Shown here: positions 7,795 through 13,731 of the stretch, piece after piece
Layout of the letters: the number at the start of each line of letters is the position of its first letter
Position numbering within the stretch: the stretch's first letter is position 1
Origin: Micropruina sp.
GTDB lineage: Bacteria > Actinomycetota > Actinomycetes > Propionibacteriales > Propionibacteriaceae
Direction: 5' to 3'
Length of the DNA stretch: 13,731 nt
NCBI GenBank assembly: GCA_013693855.1
Contig: CP059261.1
Location: forward strand, 412,743 to 426,473
Made by a program: the position numbers and the translations under genes
Notes under the pieces: model-generated
The model's input: the letters and a program-made list of their open reading frames with translations, nothing else
Database searches by the model: none
What the model was told of the DNA's origin: nothing

Positions 7795-8453
7795 CCGGCG
7801 GATGGCCGCGTCGAGCAGATCCGGACGGAACCGCTCGACCCACGCTCCGATCCGGCCGGTCGTCCACGCCGGATCGAACTCCTCCAGATAGATCGGGACG
7901 AGGTCGATGCCTGGGATCCGGGACGGAAACAGGCGCCGGACCTTCTCGACGACGGTCAGCGCACGCTGCCCGGCCCCGGGCTTCGCCCCGACCATCCCTC
8001 GTCCGACGATGCCCCAGCGGGGCCTGGCGTCCGCGGCCCGCAGAATGCTCACCAGCACCCAGCCGAGCCCACCGCCCCGGGTGCCCCGCTCACTGTCGGG
8101 AGTCTGGAGTGGGCCGATGTACTCCGCGTCCGGCCAGCGCAGGGGGCGCGGTGAGTGCCGGCGTCTTCGTAGCGCAGCCCTTCCGATTCGAGGACGAGCG
8201 TCGCGGTACCGACCGTGCTGCGGTCGGACAGGTGGCCGAACCAGCCGATCGCCGCGGCCAGCGCGAGGCCGGCCAGCCCGCCGGTCACCACGTTCAGCGG
8301 GCTTCCGGCGTTGATGAAGGCGAGGCTGCCGAGGAGGCCGACGAGCAGGAGCGCCAGGATCATCGGGGCCCGGCGGCGGCGGAGCGACTCGCCGAGACCG
8401 ATCGTCCGGGTGAACGTCTCGGGCGCGTTGAACGAAGCGGGGTCGGGGTGCAT
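7789..8453 (-). CDS. Two-helix membrane protein with a C-terminal cytoplasmic domain; one frame break at 8142-8146
   Basis: ATG 8453 has AAGGA five bases upstream and begins MHPDPASFNAPETFTRTIGL. Two helices follow (about residues 30-47 and 53-72), then a beta-rich stretch TATLVLESEGLRYED, which recalls bacterial PH-like domains, and a C-terminal part with LTVVEKVRRLFPSRIPGIDL and EFDPAWTTGRIGAWVERF. The two halves are in different frames. One missing base in the G5 run at 8142-8146 (+ strand) joins them as THRAPLRWPDAEYIGPLQT and gives 221 residues. Sequence reads sensibly on both sides of the join. I do not recognise a named family and no catalytic motif is seen. It may share a transcript with the downstream NADP oxidoreductase, although hairpins separate them. 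Confidence 0.72.
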
Positions 8454-8477
8454 GGTCGTCCTTCGTCGGGGACTCCC

Positions 8478-8483
8478 ACCCTA
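8478..8483 (-). promoter_or_regulatory. Possible -10 element of the two-helix membrane protein gene
   Basis: TAGGGT on the minus strand, 24 bases before ATG 8453, fits TANNNT. No acceptable -35 is seen at 16-18 bp, so confidence is low. Confidence 0.3.
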
Positions 8484-8553
8484 GGCCGGGGAGCCGCGGC
8501 GCCCGGCCCTCGCGGCCGGTGGTGGCTGTGCCGGGGTGACCGGATTCGCCGCG

Positions 8554-8575
8554 ATTCGGGCCTTGCGGGCCGAAT
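8554..8575. promoter_or_regulatory. Dyad in the divergent promoter region of padR
   Basis: ATTCGG and CCGAAT flank GCCTTGCGGG, with an inner CC/GG pair around TTGC. It is about 90 bp upstream of the PadR -35 element and could be an operator for either divergent gene. It does not match the usual ATGT-ACAT PadR operator. Confidence 0.25.
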
Positions 8576-8664
8576 TGGGTACCTCTGATGCAACCCGTGG
8601 CGAATTCCGTTCATGTCCTGCGCGAGACCGGTCCCCAAGGCCCTCCGCGCTCGCGTCTCGCCAC

Positions 8665-8692
8665 TTGCGCAGCGGACACCCCTAGGTAGAAT
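8665..8692 (+). promoter_or_regulatory. Leaderless promoter of the PadR gene
   Basis: TTGCGC (8665-8670), 16 bp, TAGAAT (8687-8692), six bases, ATG 8699. The start point would fall on or next to the ATG. The nearest purine-rich block (AGG at 8684-8686) is 12 bases away and overlaps the -10 element, so it cannot act as a ribosome site. Confidence 0.6.
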
Positions 8693-8698
8693 AAAAGC

Positions 8699-9025
8699 AT
8701 GGTGATGCGTTTGACGGGTCCGACGATCGCGGTGCTGGAACAGTTCCTCGCCGCCCCGGACGAATCCCGCTACGGCCTCGACCTGGGCACCCGCACCGCG
8801 CTGCCGAGCGGCACGATCCACCCGATCCTCGCGCGGTTGGAAGCGGTCGGCTGGGTGCGCAGCGAGTGGGAGCGAATCGATCCCGCGACCGCCGGACGGC
8901 CTCGTCGCCGCTGGTACCGCCTGACCCCGGAGGGTCGCTCCGCAGCCGCCGAGCAGGTGGCGCGCGCTCACGCGCGCCGCGCCCGGCTGACCACCCGGCT
9001 GCGCCCGGTGCAGGGGCTGTCGTGA
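8699..9025 (+). CDS. PadR family transcriptional regulator
   Basis: This 108-residue winged-helix protein is of the short PadR type. LTGPTIAVLEQFLAAPDESR is followed by YGLDLG (helices 1-2), then the recognition helix SGTIHPILARLEAVGWV (37-53) and the wing GRPRRRWYRLTPEGR (66-80). The C-terminal dimerisation helix ends RARLTTRLRPVQGLS. PadR proteins usually repress their own operon and a linked target in response to small ligands or envelope stress. The last four bases overlap the GTG start of the next gene (GTGA), so the pair is translationally coupled. The frame is intact. Whether the divergent membrane protein gene or the GH3 gene is also controlled is not shown. Confidence 0.9.
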   Translation: MVMRLTGPTIAVLEQFLAAPDESRYGLDLGTRTALPSGTIHPILARLEAVGWVRSEWERIDPATAGRPRRRWYRLTPEGRSAAAEQVARAHARRARLTTRLRPVQGLS

Positions 9026-9396
9026 ACGCGTCCGAGTTCCTGGTGACCCTCGCCAGCAGCCTGTTGCCCCCGGCGGACCGCTTCCGCTACCGATGCGAGT
9101 TCGAGGCGGACCTCGCCGCCCTGCCCGCCCCGCGGAGACTCGCGCACGCGCTCGCTCCTCCTGGGCGCCCCAGCCCTGCGCTGGGCGTTGCTGCGCGACG
9201 GGGCCGGCCGCACGTCCGTCCGGTGTTTCGTGGGGCTGCACAGCGAACGCATCGTCCACCCCAACCCCGAGAACCAGACCGTCGTGGCGAAGCGCTGCAT
9301 CCGCTGCGGCCGGCAACGGGATCCGCGACAGTACGAGGGCGTCAAGCACGCCGAGGGGCTGGCGTGGGGAACCCGTTCATCCGGGGCGGCGGCTGA
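9022..9396 (+). CDS. PadR-coupled small protein with a CxxC knuckle; two apparent frame breaks
   Basis: GTG 9022 overlaps the PadR stop by four bases. The N-terminal half, VNASEFLVTLASSLLPPADR then FRYRCEFEADLAALPAPRRLAHAL, resembles proteins often found beside short PadR genes in Actinomycetota. The second half is in another frame: SLLLGAPALRWALLRDGAGR, then CFVGLHSERIVHPNPENQTV and RCIRCGRQRD. Its early Cys and His with the later CxxC could bind a metal. A first shift lies between 9141 and 9154, with the sense of one extra or two missing bases. A second, one missing G at 9366-9369, joins LAWG to NPFIRGGG and a TGA at 9394-9396. Without it the frame would run into the next gene as Arg/Gly-rich sequence. 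Repaired length is about 125 residues. Function is unknown; the PadR partner may modulate or be modulated by the regulator. Confidence 0.6.
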   Translation: MNASEFLVTLASSLLPPADRFRYRCEFEADLAALPAPRRLAHALAPPGRPSPALGVAARRGRPHVRPVFRGAAQRTHRPPQPREPDRRGEALHPLRPATGSATVRGRQARRGAGVGNPFIRGGG

Positions 9397-9423
9397 CCCG
9401 GGTCGCCAGGCGCCCCCGCCTGC

Positions 9424-9443
9424 CGTGGCAACTCGTTGCCACG
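9424..9443. promoter_or_regulatory. Perfect 20-bp palindrome upstream of the GH3 gene (operator or terminator)
   Basis: CGTGGCAACTCGTTGCCACG has 9-bp arms around a two-base centre. It lies 27 bp after the proposed stop of the PadR partner and 25 bp before a TAGGGT -10 element. The size and symmetry fit a repressor site such as those of LacI- or GntR-type sugar regulators. As RNA it could also end the PadR operon, though no U tract follows. Confidence 0.45.
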
Positions 9444-9467
9444 CCCGTGGGCGAGGAGGGCACCGGT

Positions 9468-9473
9468 TAGGGT
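9468..9473 (+). promoter_or_regulatory. Possible -10 element of the GH3 gene
   Basis: TAGGGT would place the start point near 9480, giving a leader of about 39 bases that carries GAGGAGGAG (9508-9516) and leads to GTG 9519. The -35 region is not recognisable. Confidence 0.35.
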
Positions 9474-9518
9474 CGGGACGTGGCGGCGGGCGACGCTGCC
9501 CGAACCCGAGGAGGAGAC

Positions 9519-11216
9519 GTGGGCGAGTTCGTGGACCTCAGGGCCAAGCCCTTCAACCTGTCCGATGAGGACATCGCGTGGGTCGAGGACACCATCGCGG
9601 GGATGACGGACGAGGAGAAGATCGGCCAGCTGTTCATCAGCCACAACCACGCCCTCGACGTGGACGTGGCGAAGGACTCGATCAACCGGTTCCACTACGG
9701 CGGCCAGCGCTACAAGGATTCCGGCAGCACCTCCCGCCAGGTGTTCGACTTCGTGCGTGGGCTGCAGCAGGTCACCAAGATCCCGATGCTCGTGGCGGCC
9801 AACTGCGACAACGGCGGCGACGGCGCCTGCGCGGACGGCGTCTACATCGGCACCGGGGCGGCGGTCGAGGCGTCCGGTTCGGAGGAGGTCGCCTACAACG
9901 CCGGCTTCGTCGCCGGCGAGACCTGCCGCGCGATCGGGGTCAACTGGAACTTCGACCCGTGCGTGGACATCCTCTACAACTGGCGCAACACGATCGTGAA
10001 CACCCGCGCCTACGGCACCGACGCCGACACCGTGCTCAAATACACCCGTGCCTACCTGCGCGGCATCACCGACAACGGCCTGGCCACCTGCGTCAAGCAC
10101 TTCCCCGGCGACGGCACCGAGGAGCGCGACCAGCACATCGTCCTGGGCGTCAACGAGTTGCAGCCGGACGAGTGGGACGCCTCCTTCGGCAAGGTCTACT
10201 CGACCCTCATCGAGGACGGCCTGCACTCGATCATGGTCGGCCACATCGCGCTGCCGCACTACAGCCAGAAGCTCGACCCGTCCCTGACCTACGACGACAT
10301 CATGCCCGCGACGCTCGCGCCCGAACTGCTCACCGGCCTGCTGAAGACGCAGTTGGGGTTCAACGGCCTCGTCCTGACCGACGCCTCGCACATGCTCGGC
10401 ATGTCGGGGGCGATGAAGCGCAAGGATTTCGTGCCGCGCGCGATCGCGTCCGGCTGCGACATGTTCTTGTTCTTCCGGGACGAGGAGGAGGACTTCGGCT
10501 ACATGATGCAGGGCTACCGCGACGGTGTGATCAGCCCCGAGCGGCTGACCGACGCCCTGCGCCGCATCCTCGGCCTCAAGGCGGCGATCGGGCTGCACAA
10601 GGGCGAACACGTCCCGACCGAGGAGGGGCTGGCCGTCGTGGGCTGCGAGCGGCACCTCGAGCTGGCCCGCGACGCCGCGGACAAGTCGATCACCCTGGTC
10701 AAGAACACCAAGGACGAGTTGCCGATCCGTCCCGAGACCCATCCGCGGATCGAGCTGCGCTATGTGCACAGCGCCGATGCGGGCGGCATCTACAAGGCCG
10801 TGAGCGCCGCCGACATCGCCAAGGAGGAGTTGGAGGCCGCCGGCTTCCAGGTCACGCTGGCCCGGGGCGACCAGCGGATCGGCGGCAAGGTGCAGGACTT
10901 CGTCGACAACTACGACGCGGTCATCGAGTTCTGCGACGTGCGCGGCTACGCCGCCGAGAACAACTACCGGATCCGCTGGGCGGCGCCGATGTCGGCCGAC
11001 ATCCCGTGGTTCGTGTGGGAGAAGCCGACGGTGTTCGTGTCGCTGAACTACACCACGCACCTGACCGACGTGCCGATGGTGAAGACCTACATCAACGCCT
11101 ACAAGAACACCCGCGAGGTGATCCGCCAGACGATCGCCAAGATCATGGGCGACAGCGAGTTCAAGGGTACCGCCAACGACCTGGTGTGGTGCGACAAGTG
11201 GGAGGCCAAGCGCTGA
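9519..11216 (+). CDS. Cytoplasmic glycoside hydrolase family 3 protein (beta-N-acetylhexosaminidase or beta-glucosidase type)
   Basis: The 565-residue protein has an intact frame and no signal peptide. GTG 9519 follows AGGAGG by four bases; GTG 9480 is in frame but lacks such a site. The N-terminal barrel starts MGEFVDLRAKPFNLSDEDIA. KHFPGDGTEERDQH (193-206) corresponds to the NagZ-type KHFPGHG...DSH loop and keeps the Asp-x-His pair (D204, H206) used as acid/base in that group. GLVLTDASHMLGM holds the likely nucleophile D288. From about residue 390 (ADKSITLVKNTKDELPI) a GH3 C-terminal alpha/beta domain follows. The Asp-His dyad argues for N-acetylhexosaminidase or phosphorylase activity, for example in cell-wall or glycan turnover, but substrate is uncertain. 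The gene appears to be transcribed alone, between a palindrome and a terminator. Confidence 0.85.
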   Translation: MGEFVDLRAKPFNLSDEDIAWVEDTIAGMTDEEKIGQLFISHNHALDVDVAKDSINRFHYGGQRYKDSGSTSRQVFDFVRGLQQVTKIPMLVAANCDNGGDGACADGVYIGTGAAVEASGSEEVAYNAGFVAGETCRAIGVNWNFDPCVDILYNWRNTIVNTRAYGTDADTVLKYTRAYLRGITDNGLATCVKHFPGDGTEERDQHIVLGVNELQPDEWDASFGKVYSTLIEDGLHSIMVGHIALPHYSQKLDPSLTYDDIMPATLAPELLTGLLKTQLGFNGLVLTDASHMLGMSGAMKRKDFVPRAIASGCDMFLFFRDEEEDFGYMMQGYRDGVISPERLTDALRRILGLKAAIGLHKGEHVPTEEGLAVVGCERHLELARDAADKSITLVKNTKDELPIRPETHPRIELRYVHSADAGGIYKAVSAADIAKEELEAAGFQVTLARGDQRIGGKVQDFVDNYDAVIEFCDVRGYAAENNYRIRWAAPMSADIPWFVWEKPTVFVSLNYTTHLTDVPMVKTYINAYKNTREVIRQTIAKIMGDSEFKGTANDLVWCDKWEAKR

Positions 11217-11231
11217 CCAGGCCAGGCTTCG

Positions 11232-11275
11232 CCGACGGCCCGGGACTGAAGTAGAGTCGCGGGCCGTCGGGCTTT
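11232..11275 (+). terminator. Rho-independent terminator of the GH3 gene
   Basis: CCGACGGCCCG (11232-11242) pairs with CGGGCCGTCGG (11260-11270) over 11 bp. The loop itself can form GACT/AGTC (11244-11247 and 11255-11258). GCTTT follows, a modest U tract. It begins 16 bases after the GH3 stop. Confidence 0.78.
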
Positions 11276-11293
11276 GCAGGTGAGGGGACGGAC

Positions 11294-12321
11294 GTGGCGG
11301 GCGGTGGCGGCGTCGGCGAACCGGAGTTCGCGCTGGCCAACGCCGACTTCGTGACCGAACGACTCGCCACCGGCGGCGACCTCGCGCTGAAGTTCGCGAC
11401 CGCCAAGGCGCAACTGGGCGAGTTGGTCCAGCGGGGATCACGCACATCGCCGACCTGCGAATCGAGGCCGACGACGCCGATCTGGTGGCGCTGTACGCCC
11501 CGTCGGTCACGTACTTGCACCACCCGGAGGACGACGCGGGCCAGCGGATCCCGCACGCGTGGTTCGAGCGGCTGACCGCGTGGGCGCGCGAGGCGCTGGC
11601 GGATCCGGAGGCGAAGGTGCTCGTCCACTGCCACATGGGGATCAACCGCGGCCCGTCCGGGGCGTTCGCGATCCTGCTCGACCAGGGGTGGGGCGTGTCG
11701 GCGGCCCTGGGGGCGATCCGGCGGGCTCGTCCGATCGCCGCGATCGACTACGCCGGGGACGCGCTGGACTGGCACCTGACCAAGCGCGGCGCAACCCTGC
11801 TGGAGCGGCAGGCGGCCTTCAAGGCGCTGGCCACATGGCGCAAGCGGAACCGGCTTGACGTGGAGGCGGTGATCCGGCTCACCCGCTCCAACGCCGAGCA
11901 CCAGAACGCGTGGCTGTTCCGGTTCGACGCCGAGCGGATCGAGCGGCACCGGGCGGTGATCGCGGACGACCCCGACGTCGCCGTCCTCGTGCCGGTGCAC
12001 GCGCACGTCGACGACTTCGCGCGCCACGACTACGTGATCGTCTGGGAGCGCGGGGCCGATGGTGCCGCCGGGCGCGTGGTGGGGATCGGCCTGCTGGTCG
12101 GGCCTCCCGAACCGCTGCCGGCGGAGCTGAAGGACGCCGCCGCCGAGCCGGACACCCTCCATGTCCCGGTGGTGCACTGGACGCTCGGGTTGGCGTTGCA
12201 GGTGCCGGAGGTTGCCGCCGCCGCGGGGTCGGACGACGCCGAACCGGCGGTGTTGCCCGGTGAGGCTCTCGACGCCGTGTCGGCCGCCCTCGCCCGGTCC
12301 CGGGCGGGTGCCCTGGATTGA
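11294..12321 (+). CDS. Dual-specificity / tyrosine phosphatase family protein with extra C-terminal region; one frame break at 11433-11436
   Basis: GTG 11294 has AGGGG six bases upstream. The N-terminal half reads [20 protein letters not shown], then [20 protein letters not shown], and reaches the phosphatase signature [12 protein letters not shown]. This is the HCx5R loop, with the nucleophilic Cys codon at 11629 and the Arg at 11647. [10 protein letters not shown] upstream supplies a candidate general-acid Asp. The second half, from about residue 190, contains [20 protein letters not shown] and VIVWERG and resembles nothing I know; it may be a regulatory or substrate-binding part. The frame changes once: one missing G in the run at 11433-11436 joins VQRG to [10 protein letters not shown] and gives 342 residues. 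Phosphoprotein substrate is unknown. The GH3 terminator separates it from the gene before. Confidence 0.8.
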
Positions 12322-12622
12322 GTGCCGCGGACGTCGGCCGCCCCGGTCGGTGCTGTGGGCGGCTCTCCGCGTCGGACTGGTGCGGCCGGTGGTCCGCGTC
12401 GGGCTGGTGCGGCCGGCCCTCCGCGTCGGGCTGTGCGGTCGTCCTCGCCGGGATGGGTGTCGTGGACGGGCCCCGGCGGGCCCGGTCGTGCGCACGGTGG
12501 CCCCACGCCGAGCTGCGGGCGGCGGCGGCTCGGGCCCGGTCCTGCGCACGGTGGCAGCGCCGGCCCGGTGCGATGGTGCCGCGGGGCTCGACCGGCGTCG
12601 TCCGTCCGCGCAGGATGGAACC
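12322..12622. repeat. 300-bp gap with 27-bp and 54-bp period repeats, no supported gene
   Basis: A 27-bp unit beginning TCCGCGTCGG occurs at 12366-12392 and 12393-12419, with a partial third from 12420 to about 12442. Farther on, a CGGGCCCGGTCSTGCGCAC block occurs at 12477 and again at 12531, 54 bp apart, twice the first period. CGGGCCC-CGGC-GGGCCCG at 12467-12484 can fold and may end the phosphatase transcript. Open frames across the gap are Arg/Ala/Cys-rich, run into the fumarase gene in a wrong frame and have no ribosome site, so I call no gene here. Confidence 0.6.
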
Positions 12623-13731
12623 ATGGCGACGCGCACCGAAACCGACAGCATGGGCACCGTCGAGGTGCCCGCGGAGCACTACTGGGGAGCCCAGACCCAA
12701 CGCAGCCTCGGGAACTTCGACATCGGCCGGGACACCTTCGTGTGGGGTCGGGCGATGATCCGAGCGCTGGGGGTGCTGAAGAAGGCAGCCGCACAGGCGA
12801 ACGCCGACCTCGGTCAACTGGACCCTGACAAGGCAGAACTGATCGTGCGTGCGGCCGAGGAGGTGATCGCCGGCGACCTCGACGCCGAGTTCCCGCTCGT
12901 GGTGTTCCAGACCGGATCCGGCACCCAGTCGAACATGAACGCCAACGAGGTGATCGCCAACCGGGCGATCGAACTCGCCGGTGGCGAGCGCGGCAGCAAG
13001 CGTCCGATCCACCCAAACGACGACGTGAACCGCGGCCAGTCGTCCAACGACACGTTCCCGACCGCGATGCACATCGCGATCGTGAGCGAACTGCACGCGA
13101 CCCTGTACCCCGCCCTGGACCACCTGCGCGCGACCTTGGCGGCCAAGGCCGACGCGTTCGCCGACGTCGTGATGGTCGGCCGCACACACCTGCAGGACGC
13201 CACCCCGGTCACGCTGGGCCAGGTGATCGGCGGCTGGGTCGCCCAGCTGGATTTCGCCCGCGCGGGCATCGTGGCCGCGGACCAACGCGCCCGCGACCTC
13301 GCGATCGGCGGCACCGCCGTCGGCACCGGACTCAACGCACACCCGGAGTTCGGGACGCTGGCCGCCCGGCGGATCTCGGAGGCCACCGGGCTGGAGTTCC
13401 GGCAGGCGCCGAACCTGTTCGCCGCCCTGTCGGCCCACGACTCGCTGGTCGAGGTCAGCGGGCAGTTGCGGGTGCTGGCCGGGGCGCTGCTGAAGATCGC
13501 CAACGACGTCCGGTGGTACGCCTCGGGGCCGCGCAACGGGATCGGCGAACTGTTGATCCCGGAGAACGAGCCCGGTTCGTCCATCATGGCGGGGAAGGTG
13601 AACCCGACCCAGTCCGAGGCGCTGACCATGGTGGCGGCGCGGGTGTTCGGCAACGACGTCACCGTCGGATTCGCCGGTTCGCAAGGCAATTTCCAGCTGA
13701 ACGTGTTCAAGCCGGTGATGGCGCACGCGGT
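12623..13731 (+). CDS. fumC: Class II fumarate hydratase, N-terminal 369 residues (gene continues off the right edge)
   Basis: The enzyme interconverts fumarate and L-malate in the citric acid cycle as a cytoplasmic homotetramer without Fe-S cluster. The frame is open from ATG 12623 to the window end with no break; ATG has AGGA seven bases upstream. It begins [20 protein letters not shown]. Active-site segments are [10 protein letters not shown] (97-106), [14 protein letters not shown] (130-143), [11 protein letters not shown] with catalytic His189, and the superfamily signature [10 protein letters not shown] (318-327) with the catalytic Ser. The residues QSSND and HPND distinguish fumarase from aspartase-like relatives with reasonable certainty. 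About 95 C-terminal residues are missing relative to the usual 465. The gene is a housekeeping gene with no evident link to its neighbours. Confidence 0.94.
   Translation, partial: MATRTETDSMGTVEVPAEHYWGAQTQRSLGNFDIGRDTFVWGRAMIRALGVLKKAAAQANADLGQLDPDKAELIVRAAEEVIAGDLDAEFPLVVFQTGSGTQSNMNANEVIANRAIELAGGERGSKRPIHPNDDVNRGQSSNDTFPTAMHIAIVSELHATLYPALDHLRATLAAKADAFADVVMVGRTHLQDATPVTLGQVIGGWVAQLDFARAGIVAADQRARDLAIGGTAVGTGLNAHPEFGTLAARRISEATGLEFRQAPNLFAALSAHDSLVEVSGQLRVLAGALLKIANDVRWYASGPRNGIGELLIPENEPGSSIMAGKVNPTQSEALTMVAARVFGNDVTVGFAGSQGNFQLNVFKPVMAHA

Noticed and set aside
9342-11645. Very long open frame (767 codons) on the minus strand opposite the GH3 gene, and a similar one opposite fumarase (11879-13726)
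   Set aside because: These are shadows of highly biased codon use on the other strand. The + strand frames carry catalytic motifs, and the minus translations are rich in Arg, Val, Gly and His with no domain.
12318-12758. Small Cys/Arg/Trp repeat protein in the gap before fumarase
   Set aside because: It overlaps the fumarase start in another frame, has no ribosome site, and its composition is that of random GC-rich repeats.

Overview
The window is chromosomal DNA of a high-GC Gram-positive bacterium, most likely an Actinomycetota member. GC is very high and third codon positions are almost all G or C. GTG starts are common, -10 elements look like TANNNT, and some promoters appear leaderless. 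Familiar actinobacterial genes are present: PadR with a small coupled partner, a YbjN protein with a Trp/Pro-rich N-terminus, DUF2200 and an F420-reductase-like enzyme. A pyruvate:ferredoxin oxidoreductase and a membrane polyferredoxin suggest an anaerobic or facultative lifestyle. I cannot name the genus.

Layout, left to right. The 5' end of nifJ (-) runs off the left edge. A YbjN-domain gene (+) converges on a three-helix membrane protein gene with a cysteine-containing ectodomain (-); a hairpin lies between them. A small membrane protein gene (+) converges on a coupled two-gene - strand operon: NapH-like polyferredoxin, then a 109-residue membrane-anchored protein. A DUF2200 gene (+) is followed by a non-coding array of about six 61-bp repeats. 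The - strand block 4811-8453 encodes, in transcription order, a two-helix membrane protein, an F420-reductase-like NADP oxidoreductase, a polytopic membrane protein and a PQQ-type sugar dehydrogenase lipoprotein. On the + strand follow PadR and its partner, a cytoplasmic GH3 glycosidase with a strong terminator, a dual-specificity phosphatase, a 300-bp repeat-containing gap, and class II fumarase running off the right edge.

The main result for anyone annotating this window is about sequence quality. At least eight genes (nine if the probable 3' end of the polytopic membrane gene is counted) can be read only by changing frame once or more. I place about a dozen breaks. Nearly all have the sense of one missing base, and most fall in short G or C runs. 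No homopolymer of six or more is visible although runs of exactly five are frequent. This looks like homopolymer under-calling in a long-read assembly rather than gene decay. Affected genes are annotated as CDS over their full repaired span.

I do not see a convincing new multi-gene system such as a defence island, biosynthetic cluster or mobile element. The best leads are the polyferredoxin and small-anchor pair preceded by a perfect 11-bp tandem repeat, two promoters with identical leaderless geometry, the 61-bp hairpin minisatellite, a duplicated hairpin element at 7702-7794, and a 20-bp palindrome ahead of the GH3 gene.
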